A stretch of DNA of 40,458 bases from Candidatus Dormiibacterota bacterium. GTDB taxonomy: Bacteria; Chloroflexota; Dormibacteria; Aeolococcales; Aeolococcaceae. Below are positions 1 to 7,934 of the stretch, piece by piece. The first letter of the stretch is position 1. Each line of letters begins with the position of its first letter. Under the pieces are notes generated by a model. It made no database searches, was not told the origin of the DNA, and was given only the letters and a program-made list of their open reading frames with translations. The stretch is taken from the NCBI GenBank assembly GCA_003153125.1, contig PLWW01000124.1, positions 1-40,458 of the forward strand, given 5' to 3'. The translations under genes and the position numbers were made by a program.

Positions 1-52
1 CTGCGACCAACCGCTTAGAAGGCGGGCGCTCTATCCGCTGAGCTACAGGGGC
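1..52 (-). tRNA. tRNA-Arg (UCU), 3' part outside the window
   Basis: Read on the minus strand from 52, the sequence gives an acceptor arm GCCCCTG, T8-A9, a normal D arm (GCTC..GAGC) and an anticodon loop CTTCTAA, so the anticodon is UCU (Arg, AGA codons). The variable region and the start of the T arm run off the left edge of the window, so the gene is partial here only because of the cut. It diverges from tRNA-His 38 bp away. Confidence 0.93.
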
Positions 53-69
53 CGGATGGAGTGTGCCCC

Positions 70-77
70 ATATAATC
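70..77. promoter_or_regulatory. AT-rich -10 candidate between divergent tRNA genes
   Basis: TATAAT at 71-76 is a perfect -10 hexamer for tRNA-His, with start expected near 83 and the mature tRNA at 91. On the other strand the same AT-rich block contains GATTAT (72-77), correctly placed about 20 nt before tRNA-Arg. No good -35 is visible on either side. The block is the only AT-rich stretch in the 38 bp gap, so both tRNAs may use it. Confidence 0.5.
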
Positions 78-90
78 GCTGAGCTTCCGG

Positions 91-168
91 GGTGGCTATA
101 GCTCAGCTGGTTAGAGTGCCAGGTTGTGGCCCTGGAGGTCGAGGGTTCAAATCCCTCTAGCCACCCCA
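91..168 (+). tRNA. tRNA-His (GUG)
   Basis: The acceptor stem GTGGCTA/TAGCCAC (92-98 with 158-164) carries the extra histidine-specific G-1 (91) opposite C73 (165), followed by an encoded CCA (166-168). The anticodon stem CCAGG/CCTGG holds the loop TTGTGGC, giving anticodon GUG. The T arm GAGGG-TTCAAAT-CCCTC is canonical. The encoded G-1 and CCA leave little doubt about the identity. Confidence 0.97.
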
Positions 169-193
169 GAGGCCGTGATCGCCCGACCAAGGG

Positions 194-1009
194 TCACGAC
201 GAGACGGCGGGACCGTGCCACTGCCGGCGCGCGACGAGGACGTCGCGGAGCAGGCCGGGGCGGTCGGTCATGATCCCGTCGACGCCGAGGTCGAGCAGGC
301 GGCCCATCTCGGCGCGGTCGTCGATGGTCCACGCGTGTACGGGCAAACCGGCGCGGTGGGCGGCCCCGACGAAGCGCCTGTCGAGCACCACCACGTTGCC
401 CGCCCGCACCGGCACCTGCACGCAGTCGGCCCCCAGGCGCGGCATGCGACCGGTCCGCGAGGCCACCCACGCGGCGGCGATGGCCGCCCGTCCCATCGAG
501 GTGCAGACACCGCCGCCGGCGAGGCGCCGCACCCGGCGCAGACGCTCATCGCGGAACGAACCGATACACACCCGGTCCAGTGCGCCGACGCCGCGGACAA
601 GGTCGACAAGTGGCTTGACCACGGCGTCGGACTTGGTGTCGATGTTGACAAAGACGTCAGGCCAGCGGCTGAGCAGCTCCTCCATGGTGGGCACCCGGAT
701 CCCGGTGCCCCGCAGCGGAAACGTGCTGCCGTCTGGCGAGAAGTGATGGGCAGCGTCGGCACCGGCGATGAACGACGCGGTCACCGCGGACACGACACCG
801 GTGCGATCGGTGACGCGGTCGAGGATCTCATCGTGGAACGAGAAGACGACACCGTCACTGCTCAGATGCGCGTCCGTCTCGAGGTGGCGATAGCCGAGCG
901 CGACCGCCGCCTCGAAGGCCGGCATGGTGTTCTCGGGGAGGTCCTCGCCGCCGCCGCGATGGGCGATGGCGAGGGGGGAGGGGTGGTCGAGGAACCCGCG
1001 GACGCCCAC
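194..1009 (-). CDS. Glycerophosphodiester phosphodiesterase (GDPD family)
   Basis: A 271-aa protein that should hydrolyse glycerophosphodiesters to sn-glycerol-3-phosphate plus an alcohol. It shows the GDPD signature in order: AHRGG near residues 16-20 (catalytic His17, Arg18), PENT with metal-ligand Glu26, ETDAHLS with Glu44 and Asp46, then FHDEILDR with the second catalytic His59. The C-terminal HAWTIDD and GVDGIMTDRP segments are typical of the barrel's end. No signal peptide is seen, so it is probably cytosolic like UgpQ. The start is a GTG with no clear SD. It lies 34 nt after gltD on the same strand and may be the last gene of that operon. The role could be phospholipid turnover or phosphorus salvage; I infer no specific substrate. 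Confidence 0.9.
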   Translation of the reverse strand: MGVRGFLDHPSPLAIAHRGGGEDLPENTMPAFEAAVALGYRHLETDAHLSSDGVVFSFHDEILDRVTDRTGVVSAVTASFIAGADAAHHFSPDGSTFPLRGTGIRVPTMEELLSRWPDVFVNIDTKSDAVVKPLVDLVRGVGALDRVCIGSFRDERLRRVRRLAGGGVCTSMGRAAIAAAWVASRTGRMPRLGADCVQVPVRAGNVVVLDRRFVGAAHRAGLPVHAWTIDDRAEMGRLLDLGVDGIMTDRPGLLRDVLVARRQWHGPAVSS

Positions 1010-1043
1010 GCCGAGAGGCTAGCGCCTCCGCCGCGGGCGTGCG

Positions 1044-2471
1044 TCAGGCGGTCACCTCGGCGCGCTGGGCGAGAAGCACGTCGCACGTGGCCGCCGCCCG
1101 CCGCCCGGAGGCGATGGCGTCGACCACCAGGGCAGCCCCCAGCACCGCGTCGCCCGCCGCCACCACGACTGGCCCGGCGCGGAGGTCGTCGCCGACGGTG
1201 ATGCGCGTGTCGCCCTCGTCGAGGCTCACGCCGAGCTGCTCGAACAGCGGCGACGGCCTCAACCCGGCGAAGCCGATGGCCAGCATCACCATGTCGGTGT
1301 CGATGCGCCGCTCCGTCCCGGGGCGGCGCACCAGCCCGCGGCCACCGGCGCTGCCGTCGCGGTCGACGTCGACCACGGTGATGCCGCACACGCGACCTCG
1401 CTGGTCGCCCTCGAAGCCGAGGACCTCGATCCCGAAGGCGCGCACGCCGCCCTCCTCGTGCGCGGCGTGGCTGCGCAGGACCAGGGGCCATTGCGGCCAC
1501 GGGTTCGAGGCGGTTCGGGTCCGTGGCGGCTCGGGGTAGATGACCAGCTGCTGTACGGAGGCGCACTCCTCGCGATGGGAATCGCCGAGGCAGTCTGCGG
1601 CGGTGTCGCCCCCGCCGATGATCGACACGGAGCGTCCCCGCGCGCTGACCACCTCGACGGTCTGCCCGGCGACGCGCCGGTTCTGTCCGATGAGGTATTC
1701 CATGGCGAGGTGGATGCCATCGAGGTGACGGCCGGGCAGGTCGGCTTCGCGCGCCCGTTCCGACCCGAGGGCAAGGACGACGGCGTCGTGGCGTTCCAGC
1801 AGCTCCTGACCGCTGACGTCGACCCCGCAGTCTCGGTCGCACTCGAACGTGATGCCCTCGGCGCTGAGCAGGTCGAGGCGCCGGTCGAGCACTGCCTTGT
1901 CCATCTTGAAGTCGGGAATGCCATAGCGGAGAAGGCCGCCCGGGAAGTCCGCCTTCTCGTACACGACGACGCGGTGACCGGAGCGGTTGAGCTGCTGAGC
2001 TGCGGCCAGTCCGGCCGGGCCGGAGCCCACCACGGCCACGGTGAGGCCGGTGCGGAAGGCCGGTGGACGCGGCCTGATCCAGCCGTTGGCGAACGCCGTG
2101 TCGATGGCCGTGCGCTCGATCTCCTTGATGGTGACCGCATCCCCGCCGATGGCCAGCACGCAGGCGGGCTCGCATGGCGCCGGGCACAGCCGCCCTGTGA
2201 ACTCGGGGAAGTTGTTGGTGCTCTCCAGGTTCTCGGCGGCGCTGCGCCACTCGCCGCTGCGCGCCAGGCCGTTCCACTCCGGGATCAGGTTTCCCAGCGC
2301 GCAGGCGTTGTGGCAAAAGGGCACGCCGCAGTCCATGCAACGCGCCGCCTGCGCCTCGACCGTGGCCAGCGGCAGTGGGTGGATCAACTCGGCGTGGTCC
2401 CGAACACGCTCCGCGACCGTGCGGTATGGCGAGGTCCGCCGCGGGATCTCCAGGAAGTCGCGACGTCCCAT
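1044..2471 (-). CDS. gltD: Glutamate synthase (NADPH) small subunit
   Basis: This 475-aa beta subunit passes NADPH electrons through FAD and [4Fe-4S] clusters to GltB. The N-terminal iron-sulfur region has Cys45-x2-Cys48-x4-Cys53-x3-Cys57 and Cys96-x3-Cys100-x3-Cys104, as in GltD and dihydropyrimidine dehydrogenase. It is followed by an FAD Rossmann motif GSGPAGLAAA and a second NADP-binding motif with GGGDTAADCLG. The length matches the family. Its ATG shares one base with the gltB TGA (TGATG), so translation is probably coupled to gltB. The open frame extends further upstream inside gltB, but MGRRDFLEIPR is the usual GltD N-terminus. Confidence 0.97.
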   Translation of the reverse strand: MGRRDFLEIPRRTSPYRTVAERVRDHAELIHPLPLATVEAQAARCMDCGVPFCHNACALGNLIPEWNGLARSGEWRSAAENLESTNNFPEFTGRLCPAPCEPACVLAIGGDAVTIKEIERTAIDTAFANGWIRPRPPAFRTGLTVAVVGSGPAGLAAAQQLNRSGHRVVVYEKADFPGGLLRYGIPDFKMDKAVLDRRLDLLSAEGITFECDRDCGVDVSGQELLERHDAVVLALGSERAREADLPGRHLDGIHLAMEYLIGQNRRVAGQTVEVVSARGRSVSIIGGGDTAADCLGDSHREECASVQQLVIYPEPPRTRTASNPWPQWPLVLRSHAAHEEGGVRAFGIEVLGFEGDQRGRVCGITVVDVDRDGSAGGRGLVRRPGTERRIDTDMVMLAIGFAGLRPSPLFEQLGVSLDEGDTRITVGDDLRAGPVVVAAGDAVLGAALVVDAIASGRRAAATCDVLLAQRAEVTA

Positions 2472-5400
2472 CAGACGGCCACGCCGAGCGCTGTCTGGCG
2501 CGCGGCCAGCGCACGCTCGTAGTCGACGGGGAGAATCTTGATGAACCGCGACAGCGACAGCGGCCAGTTCTCCAACAGCTCCTCGGCGACCGGGCTCTGG
2601 GTGTAGGCGAGATGCCGCTCGAGAAGCTCGCGCACCACGGGGCCGTCGTTCTCGTCGTCGGGCTCGAGCAGGCGCACCATGCCGGTGTTGCAGCGCTGCC
2701 CGAACGACCCGTCCACGTTGAGCACGTAGGCCAGCCCGCCGCTCATCCCCGCGGCGACGTTGCGCCCGGTGCGGCCCAGGATGACCACGACACCGCCCGT
2801 CATGTACTCGAGCGCGTGGTCGCCCGTGCCCTCGACGACGGCCTGGGCGCCGCTGTTGCGCACCGCGAAGCGCTCGCCGGCCACGCCGCGCACGAACATC
2901 TCGCCCGAGGTGGCGCCATAGAGCAGAACGTTGCCGGCGATGACGTTGTCGTCGGCCCGGCGGCGCGCGTTGGTGGGGGGCAGGACCACGATGCGGCCGC
3001 CGCTGAGACCCTTGCCGCACCCGTCGTTGACCTCGCCATGGACGGTGATCGTGATCCCGGCCGCCAGCCACGCCCCCAGCGACTGCCCGGCGCTGCCCTG
3101 CAGGTCCAGACGGATGGTGTCCGGAGGAAGGCCTTCGGCGCCGTGCCGTGAGGCCACCTCACCGGAGAGACGAGCCCCCACGCTGCGATCCCCGTTGCTG
3201 ATGCGCATGCGCAACTGCAGGGGTGTGGCATGGTCGAGCGCATCGGTCGCGAAGGCAATGACGCGCTCGTCGATGTCCCCGGCGGCGACGTGCGCCGCGC
3301 GTGGCATCGAGTGACGCGGCTCGCCGGGCGGCGTCAGCAGCCGGGAGAGGTCGACGTGGCCGGTGTCGTCGACCTGCTCGAGCAGTTCGACGCGCCCGAC
3401 CAGGTCCTCGAAGCGACGCACCCCAAGCCGCGCCATCCACGAGCGCACGTCCTCCGCAAGGAAGCGCATGAAGGTGACGATGTGTTCGGCACGCCCGGTG
3501 TAGCGCTCGCGGAGCTGGGGATCCTGCGTGGCGATCCCCACCGGGCAGGTGTTGAGGTGGCAGACGCGCATCATCACGCAGCCCGCCGCCACGAGCGGGG
3601 CGGTGGCGAAGGCGAACTCCTCGGCGCCGAGGAGCGCGGCCACAATGACGTCGCGCCCGGTGCGCATCAGCCCATCGCTCTGCAGGACGACGCGGTCGCG
3701 CAGGCCGTTGGCGACCAAGGTCTGCTGCGCCTCGGCCAGGCCGAGCTCCCAGGGCGCGCCGGCGTGGGTGAGCGATGACAGTGGGGCTGCGCCCGTGCCG
3801 CCCTCGTAGCCGGAGACCACGATGTGGTCGGCGCGCGCCTTGGCGACCGCGGCGGCCACGGGGCCCACGCCGATCTCGGCGACGAGCTTGACGCTGATGC
3901 GTGCGGCGGGGTTGACGGAGCGGAGGTCGTAGATGAGCTGGGCGAGGTCCTCCACGGAGTAGACGTCGTGGTGCGGTGGAGGAGAGATCAGCCCCACCCC
4001 CGGCGTCGAATGGCGGAGGCGGGCGATGGTGACGTCGACCTTGTCGCCGGGAAGCTGGCCACCCTCGCCGGGCTTGGCGCCCTGGGCGACCTTGATCTGG
4101 ATCTCGTCGGCGTTGATGAGGAAGTCGGCGGTAACACCGAACCGGGCGGAGGCCACCTGATGGATGGCGCTCCGCTTCGAATCCGTGCCGTCGAGCACGT
4201 ACCGGGCCGCGTCCTCACCGCCCTCGCCGGTGTTGGAACGGCCGCCGATGCGGTTCATGGCGATGGCCAGCGTCTCGTGCATCTCCGGTGAGATCGAGCC
4301 CAGCGACATGGCGCCGGTGGCGAAGCGGCGCACCAGCGTGTCCGCGGACTCCACCTCCTCGAGGGGCACGGGCACGTCGGCCTCGCGGATGGCGAGCAGT
4401 CCGCGCAGGGTTCGGCGCTCCGCCGATTCGCGGTCAGCGAGGGTCACGTACTGGCGGAAGTGCTCCGGCGATTCTGAGCGCACGGCGTGCTGGAGGGCCC
4501 CGATCACCTCCGGGTTCCAGGCCCGCTTCTCACCGTCGCGCCGCCACTGGTAGGTGCCGCCGCCGTCCAGCGCTGCGGGGGGCGCACCGTTCTGCGGGAA
4601 GGCGCGAGCGTGGCGGCGCACAGCGTCGGCGGCGATGCGCTCCAGCCCGGCGCCACCGATGCGCGTCGGTGTCCGTGTGAAGTACCGTTCGACCACGTCC
4701 TCGGAGAGCCCGATGGCCTCGAAGAGCTGGGCTCCGCAGTAGGAGAGGACGGTCGAGATGCCCATCTTGGCGATCGTCTTGAGCAGCCCCTTGCGCAGCG
4801 CATTGATGACGTTGGCCTGCGCGGCGGGACCGTCGAGGCCCTCGATGGCCCCGCTGACGGCGAGCTCGGCGGCTGTGTCGAGGAGAAGGTAGGGGTTGAC
4901 CGCCTCGGCTCCGAACCCGATGAGCAGCGCCAAGTGTGCGACCTCGCGCGGCTCCGCGCTCTCCACCACGAGCCCAACCCCGGTGCGGGTGCGCTCGCGG
5001 AGCAGGTGATGGTGCACAGCGGCGGTTGCCAGGAGCGAGGGGATGGGGACGTGCGTGGCGTTGGCGCCCCTGTCGCTGATGATCAGGATGGTGCGACCCG
5101 CGTCCACGGCGTCGGACGCCAGGCGGCAGATCCGTCGCAGGCCGTCCTCGAGGCCGCCGGCGCCGTTGCCGGGGTGAAAGACCGCGTTGATCATCTCGGC
5201 CGGGAACTGGCGCTGGGTGACCTGCCGGATCGTCGCCAGGTCGGCGGCGGTGAGGATCGGGTGGGGCAGCTCGAGACGCGCCGCCTGCGCCGGGCCCTGC
5301 TCGAGAAGGTTGCCGCCGGCCCCCAGCGACGTGACCAGGGACATCACCGCCGCCTCCCTGATGGGATCGATGGGCGGGTTGGTGACCTGGGCGAAGAGCT

Positions 5401-6946
5401 GCTTGAAGTACGCGAAGAGCGGCTGCGGGCGGGTGCTCAGCACCGCCAGCGGCGCGTCATTGCCCATCGACCCGACCGGCTCCTCGCCGCGTGCCGCCAT
5501 CGGTGCGACGATGAGGCGCACGTCCTCCTCGGTCCAGCCGAAGAGGTGCTGGCGGATGCGCAGCGTGCCCGGGTCCGGCTCCTGCTGGTCGCTTCCGGGG
5601 GCCAGCTCGTCGAGGTGAACTGTTCCGCCGCGGATCCACTGCTGATAGGGGTGGCGCGCCGCAAGCAGCCGCTTGCAGGCGTCGTCGTCGAGGATGGCGC
5701 CGGCCTCTGTGTCGACGAGCAGCAGCCTGCCGGGGTCGAGCCGCCACTTCTTGACGATGCGCTCCTCGGGGATGTCGAGCACCCCCGCCTCGGACGCCAT
5801 CACGACGAGGCCGTCATCGGTGACCACGTACCGCGCCGGCCTCAGGCCGTTGCGATCGAGACACGCCCCCACCAGCCTGCCGTCGGTGAAAGCGATGGCC
5901 GCCGGTCCATCCCACGGCTCCAGCAGGCTGGCGTGGAACTCGTAGAAGGCGCGGCGCTCGTCGTCGAGCAGCTCGTTGCTGTGCCACGCCTCCGGGATCA
6001 TCATCATCATGGCGTGCTCGATGGAGCGCCCTGACATGGTCAGGAGTTCGAGGGCGTTGTCGAACTGGGTCGAGTCCGAGCCGTCGGAGTCGAGAACGTC
6101 GCGAATCTTCTCGACATCGCCGCCGAAGAGGGCGCTGCGGAACTTCGACTGGCGGGCGTTCATCCACGCCGCGTTGCCGCGCAGCGTGTTGATCTCGCCG
6201 TTGTGCGCGCACATCCGTGCCGGCTGGGCGAGGTCCCAGCGGGGAAGCACGTTGGTGGAGAAGCGCGCGTGGACGATGGCCAGCGCCGACACCACCGCCG
6301 GGTTGCCCAGGTCGCTGTAGAAGCGGCCGAGTTGTTCGGCGGTGAGCATCCCCTTGTAGACGACCGTCCGGCTGCTGAGGCTGGCGAGGTGGAGGGCGCG
6401 CCGGCCCATCCCGCCCTGGCGTGCCCGCGTCTCGATGACACGACGGAGCACGTAGAGGCGGCGCTCCAGGGCGTCACCGTCCAGGCCGACCGCGGCGACG
6501 AAGAACTGGCGGATGTGCGGCATGGCCGCCCGCGCCGTGACCCCTGGAGCAGTGGGGTCGACCGGCACGTCGCGCCAGCCGAGCAGATGCACACCCTCGG
6601 CGGCACAGCAATCCGCGATGAGGTCCTCCGCCGTCCGGCGCTCGCCGGCAGCGCGGGGAAGGAAAGCCACCCCCACGCCATAGGCGCCGGCCTCGGGCAG
6701 TGCCACGGGTGAGGCCGAGAGCAGGAAATCGTGGGGAAGCTGGAGGAGGATCCCGGCACCGTCGCCGGTGTCCGGGTCGCTCCCCGTGGCACCGCGATGT
6801 CCCAGGTTGACGAGGGCGCGCATCGCCGAGGACACGATGCTATGGTCGGCACGGCCCGACGTGGTGGCGACGAAGGCTACCCCACATCCGTCGTGCTCGA
6901 ATCGCGGATCACGGAGATCGCGGGGGGCCGGGGCGGGGGCGCTCAT
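2471..6946 (-). CDS. gltB: Glutamate synthase large subunit
   Basis: A 1491-aa alpha subunit that makes two glutamates from glutamine and 2-oxoglutarate. The N-terminal class II amidotransferase begins at Cys21 (HDGCGVAF), which would become Cys1 after removal of a 20-residue propeptide. The central and FMN domains follow; the [3Fe-4S] motif Cys-x5-Cys-x4-Cys is visible in CVMMRVCHLNTCPVG, and the C-terminal GXGXG-type beta-helix contains GGVVVILGRTG. I chose the ATG at 6946 (MSAPAPAP); an in-frame ATG at 6991 would give a 35-residue propeptide, also within the family range. The gene precedes gltD with a one-base overlap and diverges from sdhC. Confidence 0.97.
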   Translation of the reverse strand: MSAPAPAPRDLRDPRFEHDGCGVAFVATTSGRADHSIVSSAMRALVNLGHRGATGSDPDTGDGAGILLQLPHDFLLSASPVALPEAGAYGVGVAFLPRAAGERRTAEDLIADCCAAEGVHLLGWRDVPVDPTAPGVTARAAMPHIRQFFVAAVGLDGDALERRLYVLRRVIETRARQGGMGRRALHLASLSSRTVVYKGMLTAEQLGRFYSDLGNPAVVSALAIVHARFSTNVLPRWDLAQPARMCAHNGEINTLRGNAAWMNARQSKFRSALFGGDVEKIRDVLDSDGSDSTQFDNALELLTMSGRSIEHAMMMMIPEAWHSNELLDDERRAFYEFHASLLEPWDGPAAIAFTDGRLVGACLDRNGLRPARYVVTDDGLVVMASEAGVLDIPEERIVKKWRLDPGRLLLVDTEAGAILDDDACKRLLAARHPYQQWIRGGTVHLDELAPGSDQQEPDPGTLRIRQHLFGWTEEDVRLIVAPMAARGEEPVGSMGNDAPLAVLSTRPQPLFAYFKQLFAQVTNPPIDPIREAAVMSLVTSLGAGGNLLEQGPAQAARLELPHPILTAADLATIRQVTQRQFPAEMINAVFHPGNGAGGLEDGLRRICRLASDAVDAGRTILIISDRGANATHVPIPSLLATAAVHHHLLRERTRTGVGLVVESAEPREVAHLALLIGFGAEAVNPYLLLDTAAELAVSGAIEGLDGPAAQANVINALRKGLLKTIAKMGISTVLSYCGAQLFEAIGLSEDVVERYFTRTPTRIGGAGLERIAADAVRRHARAFPQNGAPPAALDGGGTYQWRRDGEKRAWNPEVIGALQHAVRSESPEHFRQYVTLADRESAERRTLRGLLAIREADVPVPLEEVESADTLVRRFATGAMSLGSISPEMHETLAIAMNRIGGRSNTGEGGEDAARYVLDGTDSKRSAIHQVASARFGVTADFLINADEIQIKVAQGAKPGEGGQLPGDKVDVTIARLRHSTPGVGLISPPPHHDVYSVEDLAQLIYDLRSVNPAARISVKLVAEIGVGPVAAAVAKARADHIVVSGYEGGTGAAPLSSLTHAGAPWELGLAEAQQTLVANGLRDRVVLQSDGLMRTGRDVIVAALLGAEEFAFATAPLVAAGCVMMRVCHLNTCPVGIATQDPQLRERYTGRAEHIVTFMRFLAEDVRSWMARLGVRRFEDLVGRVELLEQVDDTGHVDLSRLLTPPGEPRHSMPRAAHVAAGDIDERVIAFATDALDHATPLQLRMRISNGDRSVGARLSGEVASRHGAEGLPPDTIRLDLQGSAGQSLGAWLAAGITITVHGEVNDGCGKGLSGGRIVVLPPTNARRRADDNVIAGNVLLYGATSGEMFVRGVAGERFAVRNSGAQAVVEGTGDHALEYMTGGVVVILGRTGRNVAAGMSGGLAYVLNVDGSFGQRCNTGMVRLLEPDDENDGPVVRELLERHLAYTQSPVAEELLENWPLSLSRFIKILPVDYERALAARQTALGVAV

Positions 6947-7121
6947 CTGTTCGATCCCAAATAGCGTGACAGGATGTGGTCGAGCCATCAAGCCCAGCGT
7001 CGATGCCTCCAGCCACAGCAGACCGGCCCTTCATCGTAATCAATGCCGCATTCGCTACGATCAGTACCAGTTCCCGCTCGTTCTGCACCGATCCGCCGCG
7101 CCTTCAGGCGCCAGGGGAGAG
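6947..7121. other. Divergent spacer between gltB and sdhC
   Basis: This 175 bp spacer must contain the promoters for both flanking operons. TACGAT at 7056-7061 is a possible -10 for sdhC, without a convincing -35. The sdhC SD AGGGGAG lies at 7113-7119. I saw no riboswitch-like structure, repeat or small gene in it. Confidence 0.35.
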
Positions 7122-7934
7122 ATGGCCCAGGTCACAGCGACGCCCACCGCACCGAACGCTCAGCATCCTGAGCAGACCGTCCTGCAGCGATTCCGCCGCG
7201 ACCAGCCGTGGTGGCTGCTTCCGCTCACCGTCGTCACCGTCCTGGGCGGCTTCGGCCTCTACGTCCTCTGGACCGCATTTATCGAGTCACCGCCGGGTTC
7301 TGTCAACCACGTCAGCGAGTGGGGTCCGTATCTCTCGCCGTTCTTCTCGCCCCTGATCTGGAAGAGTGGCCCGGTCAGCCCGGCGATCTTCGTGCTCTGG
7401 TCGCCGCTCATCTTCCGCGCCAGTTGTTACTACTACCGCAAGGCGTACTACCGATCGTTCTTCCTCGATCCGCCGGCGTGCGCCCTCGGTGAAATGCGCC
7501 ATCGCGCGTACCACGGCGAGTCCCGCTTCCCGATGGTGCTCAACAACCTCCACCGCTTCACCCTCTACGCCGCGCTCGTCATCCTGGGCTGGCTGTGGTA
7601 CGACGCCTTCCTGGCCTTCTTCTCCGTCGACCCGGCAAACCACGGCCACGTGTGGCTGGGCCTGGGCACCGGGATCATGCTCGCCAATGTGGTCCTGCTC
7701 ACCGCCTACACCTTTAGCTGTCACTCGCTCCGCCACCTCGTCGGCGGTGGCCTGGACTGCTATTCCACAGCCCGGCTCGGCATGGCTCGCAACGGGGCCT
7801 GGCGCGCGCTCACCAAGATCAACCTGCGTCACCCAATGTGGGCGTGGCTGAGCCTCTTCAGCGTCATGCTCACCGACGTCTACATCCGCCTGCTGCAACA
7901 CGGGCTGTTCGTGGACCCCCACATCGTTTTCTGA
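7122..7934 (+). CDS. sdhC: Succinate dehydrogenase membrane-anchor subunit, Sdh1 type
   Basis: A 270-aa integral membrane protein directly before sdhA and sdhB, so it anchors the complex and passes electrons to quinone. About five hydrophobic segments are visible (near 31-52, 85-100, 145-168, 178-198, 240-255). It does not resemble the short SdhC/SdhD pair of E. coli. The conserved block around CYYYRKAYYRSFF..PPAC (Cys102, Cys120) and the SCHSLRHLVGG block (Cys200, His201, His205) with Cys213 match the long single-anchor type of mycobacterial Sdh1, as I recall that family. The ATG at 7122 has a strong SD (AGGGGAG, 7113-7119); the frame is open far upstream but runs into gltB. Its TGA overlaps the sdhA ATG by one base. 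Confidence 0.88.
   Translation: MAQVTATPTAPNAQHPEQTVLQRFRRDQPWWLLPLTVVTVLGGFGLYVLWTAFIESPPGSVNHVSEWGPYLSPFFSPLIWKSGPVSPAIFVLWSPLIFRASCYYYRKAYYRSFFLDPPACALGEMRHRAYHGESRFPMVLNNLHRFTLYAALVILGWLWYDAFLAFFSVDPANHGHVWLGLGTGIMLANVVLLTAYTFSCHSLRHLVGGGLDCYSTARLGMARNGAWRALTKINLRHPMWAWLSLFSVMLTDVYIRLLQHGLFVDPHIVF

Noticed and set aside
215-1201. 328-codon open frame opposite the phosphodiesterase and the end of gltD
   Set aside because: It spans two real minus-strand genes and its product has no coherent motif; an antisense open frame from high GC.
1044-3071. Extended version of gltD running 600 nt into gltB
   Set aside because: The extra part is a shifted frame of gltB; MGRRDFLEIPR at 2471 with the TGATG overlap is the standard start.
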